Shown here in pieces: positions 1-5,785 of a stretch of DNA of 7,994 nucleotides. How positions within the stretch are numbered: position 1 is the stretch's first letter; each line of letters opens with the position of its first letter. Location of the stretch: assembly GCA_023423995.1 (NCBI GenBank), contig JAFAEL010000237.1, positions 1 through 7,994 on the forward strand, read 5' to 3'. Below the pieces are notes generated by a model, which saw only the letters and a program-made list of their open reading frames with translations, was not told the DNA's origin and did not search any database. A program made the position numbers and the translations under genes. Source of the stretch: Pseudomonadota bacterium. Lineage in GTDB: Bacteria > Pseudomonadota > Alphaproteobacteria > Rhizobiales > Beijerinckiaceae.

Positions 1-140
1 GCCCGATGGCGCCGGAGATCCCGCTCGATAAGCAGCGCCCGGCGGAATACGTCTTCTCGCGCAACGTGCAGAAGAAGCTGTCAGAGATCCAGGCCGAGAA
101 GGTTGCCGCCCAGGCTCAGAAGGCCGCGAACGCGGCCTAA
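1..140 (+). CDS. C-terminal end of an unidentified convergent gene (5' end outside window)
   Basis: The frame beginning with the codon at base 3 is open from the window edge to a TAA at 138-140, giving the last 45 residues of a protein whose start lies to the left. The tail contains AEYVFSRNVQKKL followed by a charged Glu/Lys/Gln/Ala-rich stretch that should form a helix, then an Ala/Asn-rich end. Codon choice is GC-ending and natural for this genome, and the Glu, Gln, Lys, Asp and Tyr content is unlike the Arg/Pro/Ala-rich shadow frames elsewhere, so I take it as real coding sequence. I do not recognise the family from this fragment and assign no function. It converges on hpnG and overlaps the last 19 codons and stop of hpnG (bases 81-140). 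No ribosome binding site or start is visible because the gene is cut by the window edge. Confidence 0.6.
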   Translation, partial: PMAPEIPLDKQRPAEYVFSRNVQKKLSEIQAEKVAAQAQKAANAA

Positions 141-824
141 GACACGGAACGCGACGGCGGCATCCCGCGCCGTCGCAACCAGGGCGGGGATCTGGCGCGG
201 CGACCGCGCCACCGACATCATCACGCCGAGTACATCGACGGATCCGTCTGGCCTCATGGCTGTGCCGGCGGCGGGCGGCAGCACGTGGTCCGCCCTGTCG
301 GAAATGACCCGGATAGCCCCGAAGGGCAGGGCGTGCCGCGCGGCGAACTCGGCCGCGATGTGAGATTCCATATCCACCGCGTCCGCTCCCGACGCCGCGA
401 ACAGCGCCTGTTTCGCACCCGGGGTGAGAAGCGGCTCGTCCACCCCCGCGAGAGGGCACGCGACCAGGGGAATATCGGCAGCGCCGAGGCACTCGGCCCA
501 GCGCGCACGAAAGGCCGGATCGGCGGTCCAGCGCCCGGCAGAGCTCCTGATCTCGGTCGCGAGCAGGACATCGCCGACGCGAAGACCCGGTTCGAGCGCC
601 CCGGCGATGCCGAAGCTCACGACGGCCTTTAGGCCGCGAGGCTCCGTGGCCTCCAGCCTGGCCCGGAGCACCGGACTATTTCCTCCGCCCGCGATGGCGA
701 GGATGCCGGGACCCGCCACGATGCGGGCCTCCTTCGTGAGGCCGGTCACGGCCAGGATGCGCGGCTCCGTCGGGCGACTCGGGCCAGGGCGCACCTCGCC
801 GGCTGTCGCCGAAACGGGTGTCAC
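81..824 (-). CDS. hpnG: HpnG, hopanoid-associated phosphorylase (nucleoside phosphorylase family)
   Basis: HpnG belongs to the purine/MTA nucleoside phosphorylase family. In hopanoid producers it is known to remove adenine from adenosylhopane, giving the (phospho)ribosylhopane precursor of bacteriohopanepolyols. With the GTG at 824-822 the protein is 247 residues. It shows the family's SFGIAGAL segment (about 70-77), the nucleoside-binding DAVDMESH segment (148-155, Met152-Glu153) and a RVISDRADH segment (172-180). The GTG shares its TG with the shc stop (GTGA, 4 bp overlap), which argues for tight coupling. A GGGGG run 2 nt upstream is the only RBS-like sequence and is weak. Residues 1-20 are Pro/Gly-rich and precede the conserved core (PRILAVTGLTKEARI), so a later GTG at codon 11 is possible. 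The 3' end runs 60 bp into the convergent plus-strand gene. The partner hpnH, which makes its substrate, is not in the window. The frame stays open upstream to 971 but that part is shc read out of frame. Confidence 0.93.
   Translation of the reverse strand: MTPVSATAGEVRPGPSRPTEPRILAVTGLTKEARIVAGPGILAIAGGGNSPVLRARLEATEPRGLKAVVSFGIAGALEPGLRVGDVLLATEIRSSAGRWTADPAFRARWAECLGAADIPLVACPLAGVDEPLLTPGAKQALFAASGADAVDMESHIAAEFAARHALPFGAIRVISDRADHVLPPAAGTAMRPDGSVDVLGVMMSVARSPRQIPALVATARDAAVAFRVLGRVRGLLSLGGNLLGLDL
121..138. repeat. Perfect inverted repeat at the plus-strand stop codon
   Basis: AGGCCGCG (121-128) and CGCGGCCT (131-138) are exact reverse complements separated by AA. As RNA this would be a strong GC hairpin, with about 7 bp and a 4-nt loop once steric limits are allowed. 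It covers the last codons and first stop base of the plus-strand gene and, antisense, the end of hpnG. No T-tract follows on either strand, so calling it an intrinsic terminator would go beyond the sequence. It may help end transcription from either side or may be a by-product of Ala/Arg-rich coding in GC-rich DNA. Confidence 0.5.
151..176 (+). terminator. GC-rich hairpin just after the plus-strand gene; possible terminator
   Basis: GCGACGGCG (151-159) and CGCCGTCGC (168-176) form a perfect 9-bp stem with an 8-nt loop, starting 11 nt after the TAA at 138-140. Position and strength fit a transcription-end structure for the plus-strand gene, but no U-run follows (the next bases are AACCAGGG), so it is not a canonical Rho-independent terminator. 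The same bases encode hpnG residues about 217-225, so the symmetry could be incidental to Ala/Arg codons. Confidence 0.3.
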
Positions 825-2794
825 AGCCCCCAGGAGACCTGGCGCGAGTTCGAGCGCTGCAGGTTGCGGTAGCGCGCCATCGCCCAGAGCGGGAAGTACT
901 TCGCGTAGCCATGGTAGCGGAGGTAGAAGACGCGCGGGAAGCCGCCGCCCGTGTAGTCCTCCTCCGGCCACAGGCCATCGGGCCGCTGCGTAGCCGCCAG
1001 ATAGGCGATACCGCGGGCCACCGCCGGGTTATCCGCCTCGCCCGCCGCCATCAGGCCGAGCAGCGCCCAGGCGGTCTGCGAGGCGCGGGAATCCGCAGGC
1101 TCGTAGCCCTTGTAGTCGAGCTTGTAGCTGTCGCAGTCCTCGCCCCAGCCGCCATCCGGGTTCTGGATCGAGACGAGCCAGTTCACGGCCTTGCGCACCG
1201 GCTCGGATTGCGGGTCCATGCCGGCCGCGTTGAGCGCGCAGAGGGCCGACCAGGTGCCGTAAATGTAATTGACGCCCCAACGCCCGAACCAGCTGCCATC
1301 GGCCTCCTGGTCCTTCAGCACGTAGGCCAGCGCCTGCTGCATGCGCGGGCTGTCCTTCGGCTCCCCGAGCTGCGCCAGCATCCCGACGCAGCGCGCGGAC
1401 ACGTCCACGGTCGGTGGGTCGAGCAGCGCGCCATGGTCCGCGAAGGGGATGTTGTTGAGGTAGTGGTAGGTGTTGTCGATATCAAAGGCGCCCCAGCCGC
1501 CGTTCTGGCTCTGCATGCCGGCGATCCATTCGCGGGCGCGCTCGATGGCCTCGTCGTTCGCCGCAGCTTCCGGGTACTTCGCTCGCAGGCGGTCCATGGC
1601 CATGGCGACGACAGCGGTGTCGTCGGTGTCGGGGTAGTGGTCGTTGCCGTACTGGAAAGCCCATCCGCCCGGCCGCAGGCCCGGTCGGTTCTCCGCCCAG
1701 TCCCCGGCGACGTCGAGAATCTGCCGCGGACGGAGCCACGTCGCCCCGTCGAGTGCAGCGCGCTCGGCCTTTGGATCCCCGGTCTCGAGCAGCGCATGGC
1801 TTGCGAGTGCCGTATCCCAAACAGGCGAGACGCAAGGCTGGCAATAGGCCTCGTCCTCCTTCACGACGAGCAGGTTCTCGATCGATCGCCGTGCGATGGC
1901 CCGGTCGGGATGTGTGTCCGGATACCCGACGGCGTCGAACATCATCACGGAGTTCGCCATCGCCGGATAGATCGCCCCAAGGCCGTCCTCGCCGTTGAGG
2001 CGCTCGGTGGTGAAGGCGACGGCGCGCGCGATCGCGCTACCCCGCACCCGCGATGGCCAGAACGGGTCGACCTTCTTCAACACGACGTCGAGGCCGTTGA
2101 AGAAGGTTGCCCAGGCCGGGTGAGCGTGGCTCGGCTTCTTGGGAGGCGGGGGCGAGCCCGGGGGCGCGAACAGCTCCTGCACGCGCACGCCACGGGGATT
2201 GCGGGCGAGCGGCTTCAGGACCTGCAGGACCAGTAGCGGTACGATGACCGTCCGGGCCCAGTACGACATCTTCGACAGATGGATTGGGAACCACTTGGGG
2301 GCGAGCATCAGCTCGACCGGCATCGTGGGCACCTGATCCCAGCCGATCTCGCCGTACAGGGCGAGCTGGAACCGCGTGAAGACATTGGCCGCCGCCGCGC
2401 CGCCCCGGGCGAGGATGCCCTCGCGGGCGCGCACCATGTGCGGCGCATCGATGTCGTCGCCGATCATCTTCAGCGCGTAATAGGCCTTCACGGTCGCGCT
2501 GATGTCGAAGTCGCCGCCGTGGAAGAGCGGCCAGCCGCCGTGGTCGCCCTGGATGCGACGGAGATAGTTTCCGATCTTCCGCTCGAGTTCGAGATCGTCG
2601 GCCTCGTCGAGGAAATGGCGGAGGAGGACGTACTCGGACGGGATTGTGGCGTCGGCCTCGAGCTCGAAGCACCAATGCCCGTCACTCCGGCGCGCGGCAA
2701 GAAGCGCGTCGGTTGCGGTCTCGATGCGCTCATCGAGATCCGCGGGTACTGAATTCGAGAAAGCTCCGTCTCGGAGCGGGGAAATGAAGTTCAC
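821..2794 (-). CDS. shc: Squalene-hopene cyclase
   Basis: Shc (HpnF) is a monotopic inner-membrane class II triterpene cyclase that folds squalene into the pentacyclic hopene/hopanol skeleton. The 657-residue length is normal for proteobacterial enzymes. The proton-donating DXDD motif is present as DTDDT at residues 389-393 (bases 1619-1630 for DTDD). QxxxGxW (QW) repeats are visible at 82-88, 428-434, 496-502, 544-550 and 603-609. Other family hallmarks include FGRWGVNYIYGTW (503-515), GGWGEDCDSY (548-557), SQTAWALL (572-579) and GFPRVFYLRYHGY (618-630). The start is a GTG at 2794-2792, two bases after the hpnE TAG; AAAGG at 2806-2802 lies 7 nt upstream, and no other in-frame Met occurs until well inside the conserved domain. 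A Pro/Lys-rich segment at 210-226 looks like a surface insertion. The stop overlaps the hpnG start by 4 bp. Confidence 0.98.
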   Translation of the reverse strand: MNFISPLRDGAFSNSVPADLDERIETATDALLAARRSDGHWCFELEADATIPSEYVLLRHFLDEADDLELERKIGNYLRRIQGDHGGWPLFHGGDFDISATVKAYYALKMIGDDIDAPHMVRAREGILARGGAAAANVFTRFQLALYGEIGWDQVPTMPVELMLAPKWFPIHLSKMSYWARTVIVPLLVLQVLKPLARNPRGVRVQELFAPPGSPPPPKKPSHAHPAWATFFNGLDVVLKKVDPFWPSRVRGSAIARAVAFTTERLNGEDGLGAIYPAMANSVMMFDAVGYPDTHPDRAIARRSIENLLVVKEDEAYCQPCVSPVWDTALASHALLETGDPKAERAALDGATWLRPRQILDVAGDWAENRPGLRPGGWAFQYGNDHYPDTDDTAVVAMAMDRLRAKYPEAAANDEAIERAREWIAGMQSQNGGWGAFDIDNTYHYLNNIPFADHGALLDPPTVDVSARCVGMLAQLGEPKDSPRMQQALAYVLKDQEADGSWFGRWGVNYIYGTWSALCALNAAGMDPQSEPVRKAVNWLVSIQNPDGGWGEDCDSYKLDYKGYEPADSRASQTAWALLGLMAAGEADNPAVARGIAYLAATQRPDGLWPEEDYTGGGFPRVFYLRYHGYAKYFPLWAMARYRNLQRSNSRQVSWGL

Positions 2795-2796
2795 GC

Positions 2797-4071
2797 CTAC
2801 GCCTTTGACACGAAACGCGAAATGCCGGTATCGCCGCGCCGCAACACACGGGCGGCAGTTTCGCCGGAGCGTATCGCCCCTTCGATCGTCGCGGGCAACC
2901 CCGTCTGGGTCCAGTCACCGGCGAGGACGAGGTTGGCGTAACCGGTGGTAGCGGCCGGCCGTCGCGCATCCTGCTGTGGCGTGGCCGCGAACGTGGCGCG
3001 CTTCTCCTTCACGATCTGCCAGGGCGGAAGCTCGGCAGGCAGACCCGCGACCTTGGCGACCTCGCCCCAGATCGTCCGGGCAAGCTCCTCGCGCTCAGTG
3101 TCGAACAGGCGGTCGGCCGCGCTGACCGTGACGGACATGCGGTCCGGATAGGCGAACACCCATTCCGAGATGCCGCCGATCGTACCGACGAAAAGCGGCT
3201 GCCCTGGCGGCGGCGGCGCACGAAAATGCACGTTCAGGATGCCGCGATGGTCATCGGGCATGGGAGCCTGCGGCAGGAGGTCGCCTGCAACCCAGGGCGG
3301 CACGGCGATCACCACCGCGTCCTCAGCCCCGAGCGTTATCTCACCCCCGGCGAAACCCAGCTGCCGAACAATGCCGTCAGCTGCCGTGATTGCTCGCAGC
3401 CTCTCGCCGAACCGAATCTCGCCACCCTGTCGCTTCAGGTAGGCGATCGCTGGATCCACGAAGGCCGCCGCCAAGCCGCCCGTGGCGACGACGGGGCGGG
3501 ACGCGTCCCCGCCCGCGCCGAGGCTTTCGCGGACGATCGCTCCTGCGAGGCGAGCCGAGGCCTCCGGGACCTCCGTGTTGAGCGCGGAAAGCAGGACCGG
3601 CTTCCAGAGCCGATCGTAGAGCGCGCCCGAGCACCGCATGACGTCCGCAATGCGCGTCTCCGCGGCAGCGCCGAGCAGCCGGGCGGGTGCAAAATATTCG
3701 GATGCCCGCGTGCCGGGTACGCGGCGGGATCCAACGAGGATCCACCAGGGCAGCCGCCCGCGGTTGGGGCGGAGACGCCAGCGCTCGCCACTGCGGAGAT
3801 CCGCGAAGTCGAAGGCGGCTTCCTTGGCAACCGTCAGCGCCGCCGAGCCGCCGGTCAGCTCGACATAGGAGAGCGCCGAACGGTTGCCGGAGAGGAGGAG
3901 ATGGTTGCCGTTGTCGATCTCGAGGCCGAGCCCCGGGTCGAAATAGGAGCGGCAGCGTCCGCCGGCCTGCTTGGCGGCCTCGTAGAGGATGACGCGTTCC
4001 CCGGCCTCCGCGAGGCGCACGGCTGCGCTGAGGCCGGCGAGACCTGCGCCGACCACGTGGACGACACGCAT
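2797..4071 (-). CDS. hpnE: HpnE, FAD-dependent hydroxysqualene dehydroxylase (squalene-forming)
   Basis: HpnE is the flavoprotein that reductively removes the hydroxyl of hydroxysqualene, the last step of the HpnC/D/E squalene route that replaces a single squalene synthase in many bacteria. The 424-residue protein starts with a Rossmann FAD-binding motif, VGAGLAGLSAA (7-17), followed by Glu31 at the end of the second strand and an AGGRCRSY segment (36-43), as in the phytoene desaturase/amine oxidase family. Near the C-terminus LAGDWTQTGLPATIEGAIRSG-like sequence (383-403) is the usual second FAD contact. The ATG at 4071-4069 follows the hpnD TGA by 2 bp; upstream SD sequence is weak (GGGA about 10 nt away), consistent with coupled re-initiation. 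The same frame is open upstream through hpnD to 4932, but that extension is an Arg/Ala-rich out-of-frame reading of hpnD and is not part of this gene. Older annotations often call it a squalene-associated FAD-dependent desaturase. Confidence 0.96.
   Translation of the reverse strand: MRVVHVVGAGLAGLSAAVRLAEAGERVILYEAAKQAGGRCRSYFDPGLGLEIDNGNHLLLSGNRSALSYVELTGGSAALTVAKEAAFDFADLRSGERWRLRPNRGRLPWWILVGSRRVPGTRASEYFAPARLLGAAAETRIADVMRCSGALYDRLWKPVLLSALNTEVPEASARLAGAIVRESLGAGGDASRPVVATGGLAAAFVDPAIAYLKRQGGEIRFGERLRAITAADGIVRQLGFAGGEITLGAEDAVVIAVPPWVAGDLLPQAPMPDDHRGILNVHFRAPPPPGQPLFVGTIGGISEWVFAYPDRMSVTVSAADRLFDTEREELARTIWGEVAKVAGLPAELPPWQIVKEKRATFAATPQQDARRPAATTGYANLVLAGDWTQTGLPATIEGAIRSGETAARVLRRGDTGISRFVSKA
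2802..2806 (-). promoter_or_regulatory. Ribosome binding site of shc
   Basis: Minus-strand AAAGG sits inside the last codons of hpnE, 7 nt before the GTG at 2794-2792. It decides for the GTG as the shc start, since no alternative Met is close to the conserved N-terminus. Confidence 0.55.
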
Positions 4072-4073
4072 GA

Positions 4074-4910
4074 TCAGGCGATCCCGTAACGGATCAGGGC
4101 CGCAAGCACCCGCAGCTTGCCCGTGCTGACGCGAGCACGTGGCGGCGCGAAGCCGCGTTTCATCGTGCGCTCCAGAACCGAGCGGTAGGCCGCTTCCATC
4201 ATGCGCGGCGCGCGGACGAGCCGGCGCGGCTGCCGCGACATGACCGCGTCGGCGTCCCGGTAATGCGAGCGGGCGCGTTCGGCGACCTCGGCGCAGACCT
4301 TCGGGAGCCCGGGATGGGCCAGCACGCGGGCGGGATCGCGCGTATCGATCCCGGCGCGCTCCAGCCCCTCGCGGGGGAGATAGAGCCGGCCGATCTCCGC
4401 GTCCTCGTCGATATCGCGCAGGATGTTGGTGAGCTGCAGTGCGCGGCCGAGATGATGCGCCAGCTGATCCGCATCGGCATCCCCGAGACCAAAAACCCGC
4501 GCGGAGAGGCGGCCGACCGCGCTCGCGACGCGGTCGCAGTAGAGATCGAGCGTCTCCCAATCCGGCGCCCGCACCGTGTCGACGACGTCCATCTCCATGC
4601 CGTCGATGACGTCGTGGAAACTCTGCTTCTGCAGCCGGAAGGGCCGCACATGCGGGGCGAGCGCCGCGGTGTTTGGGCGGACCTCGCCGCGATAGAGCGC
4701 CTCGATGTCGTCGCGCCAGCCGTTCAGCGCCTCGATGCGGCCCTCGCGCGGCCCGGGCGAGTCGGCGATGTCGTCGACATCCCGGCAGAAGTCGTAGATC
4801 GCGTACATCGCCTCCCGCTGCGCCTTCGGGAGGATACGCATGCCGAGGTAGAACGAGCTGCCGGAGGCCGGCAGCTCCGGGGCGTTCTCGGTCGTGGCAG
4901 CGGCGCTCAT
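4074..4910 (-). CDS. hpnD: HpnD, presqualene diphosphate synthase
   Basis: HpnD is a squalene/phytoene synthase-family prenyltransferase that condenses two farnesyl diphosphates head-to-head into presqualene diphosphate. The 278-residue protein has the N-terminal SSFYLGMRILP segment (18-28), the first Mg-diphosphate-binding Asp motif DVDDIAD (44-50), GMEMD (104-108), the YCDRVASAVG signature (124-133) and the second Asp motif NILRDIDED (162-170). These match HpnD more closely than HpnC, which has a divergent second motif. The ATG at 4910-4908 overlaps the hpnC TGA (ATGA, 4 bp). The SD signal is weak (AGGCGAAG about 10 nt upstream), so translation is probably coupled to hpnC. Its frame remains open back through hpnC to 5867, but that stretch lacks any family signature and is a high-GC shadow. 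Confidence 0.96.
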   Translation of the reverse strand: MSAAATTENAPELPASGSSFYLGMRILPKAQREAMYAIYDFCRDVDDIADSPGPREGRIEALNGWRDDIEALYRGEVRPNTAALAPHVRPFRLQKQSFHDVIDGMEMDVVDTVRAPDWETLDLYCDRVASAVGRLSARVFGLGDADADQLAHHLGRALQLTNILRDIDEDAEIGRLYLPREGLERAGIDTRDPARVLAHPGLPKVCAEVAERARSHYRDADAVMSRQPRRLVRAPRMMEAAYRSVLERTMKRGFAPPRARVSTGKLRVLAALIRYGIA

Positions 4911-5785
4911 GGCGCGAGCTTCGCCTGAGCACGGATGCCGCGCCCGGTCATCCGCTGGAGGATTGCCTTGGCAACCCCCGTGCCGGCGGCAAGGAGGGCC
5001 TCGGGCTTCGTCGCATGCACGCGCTCGCTGAGCGGATCCTTCGTCCGAAGCTTGCCGACCAGCGACTCGGCGAGGCTCTGAATCACGGCGACCTCCATCG
5101 CGAGGCGGCGGTCGGCGATGATCGACGGGAAGACCGCGCTCTCCCGGAGAAGCGCCGCGCAACCCTCGTTCAGCTCCCGGATGACCGCGAGGAGGGCAGG
5201 GGAGGCGGATGCCGCCGAGAGCTCCTCGACCCGCGCTCCATGGCGGGCCAGCGTATCGGCGGTCAGATAGACCCGGTCGAGGGAGCGGTAATCCTTCGCG
5301 CAATCCTGCAGGTGGTTGATCACCTGAAGGGCGGCGCAAAGGGCGTCGGAAGCGGCCCAGGTGCGGCGATCCTCGCCGTGGACGTCGAGCACGAACCGGC
5401 CGACCGGCATCGCCGAGAGGGCGCAATAGCCCATCAGCTCGCCCCAATCGGCATAGCGGGTCTTGCGCGCGTCCAGCCGGAAGGCGTCCAGCAGGTCTTG
5501 CGCGTGTTTCGGCGACAATCCCCGCTCGGCCAGGGTGCGACGGAGCGGCTCGGCTTCCGGATCCGTAGGGCCCTTGCCCGTCAGCGCCGCCTCGAGGCCG
5601 TCCAGCATGCGCAGCTTCTCGTCCGGCGACAGCGTCGCGTGGTCGGAGACGTCGTCGGCGGCGCGGACGAAGCGGTAGAAGGCGAGGATCGGGCCGCGAT
5701 GCCGCGGGCTGATGAGGCGCGAGGCGACGGGGAAGTTCTCGTCCTTGTGGCCCTTCCCGGACTTGACGTCGGTGGCGGTGGTCAC
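4907..5785 (-). CDS. hpnC: HpnC, hydroxysqualene synthase
   Basis: HpnC is the second squalene/phytoene synthase homologue of the hopanoid operon. It is known to convert the presqualene diphosphate made by HpnD into hydroxysqualene. The 292-residue protein opens its catalytic fold with ENFPVASRLISP (16-27) and FYRFVRAADDVSD (36-48), containing the first Asp motif (Asp44, Asp45, Asp48). The second motif is the HpnC-type QVINHLQDCAKDYR (154-167) in place of the canonical NxxRDxxED; this difference separates it from HpnD. The GTG at 5785-5783 is supported by a GAGGT 7 nt upstream and by GTGA overlap with the hpnA stop (4 bp). No hpnB glycosyltransferase gene separates it from hpnA as in some other clusters. 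Older annotations may call it squalene synthase HpnC. Confidence 0.95.
   Translation of the reverse strand: MTTATDVKSGKGHKDENFPVASRLISPRHRGPILAFYRFVRAADDVSDHATLSPDEKLRMLDGLEAALTGKGPTDPEAEPLRRTLAERGLSPKHAQDLLDAFRLDARKTRYADWGELMGYCALSAMPVGRFVLDVHGEDRRTWAASDALCAALQVINHLQDCAKDYRSLDRVYLTADTLARHGARVEELSAASASPALLAVIRELNEGCAALLRESAVFPSIIADRRLAMEVAVIQSLAESLVGKLRTKDPLSERVHATKPEALLAAGTGVAKAILQRMTGRGIRAQAKLAP

Noticed and set aside
825..971. Longer HpnG start at 971
   Set aside because: The extra residues are the shc C-terminal region read in another frame, and the GTGA overlap start at 824 fits the operon's pattern.
818..2236. A 472-codon open frame on the plus strand antisense to shc
   Set aside because: It mirrors the shc codons in very GC-rich DNA, is rich in Arg/Val/Gly/Ala, shows no recognisable domain, and lies opposite a gene with clear catalytic motifs.
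2279..2752. Plus-strand frames of 100-160 codons with fairly mixed composition opposite the shc 5' region, and similar ones opposite hpnA and hpnE
   Set aside because: They are antisense shadows of conserved genes with no RBS, neighbours or recognisable domains.
4072..4932. Upstream in-frame extension of hpnE that would give a 711-residue fusion-like protein
   Set aside because: The extension is hpnD read out of frame, with low-complexity Arg-rich sequence; the real HpnE begins at the ATG at 4071 just before its FAD motif.
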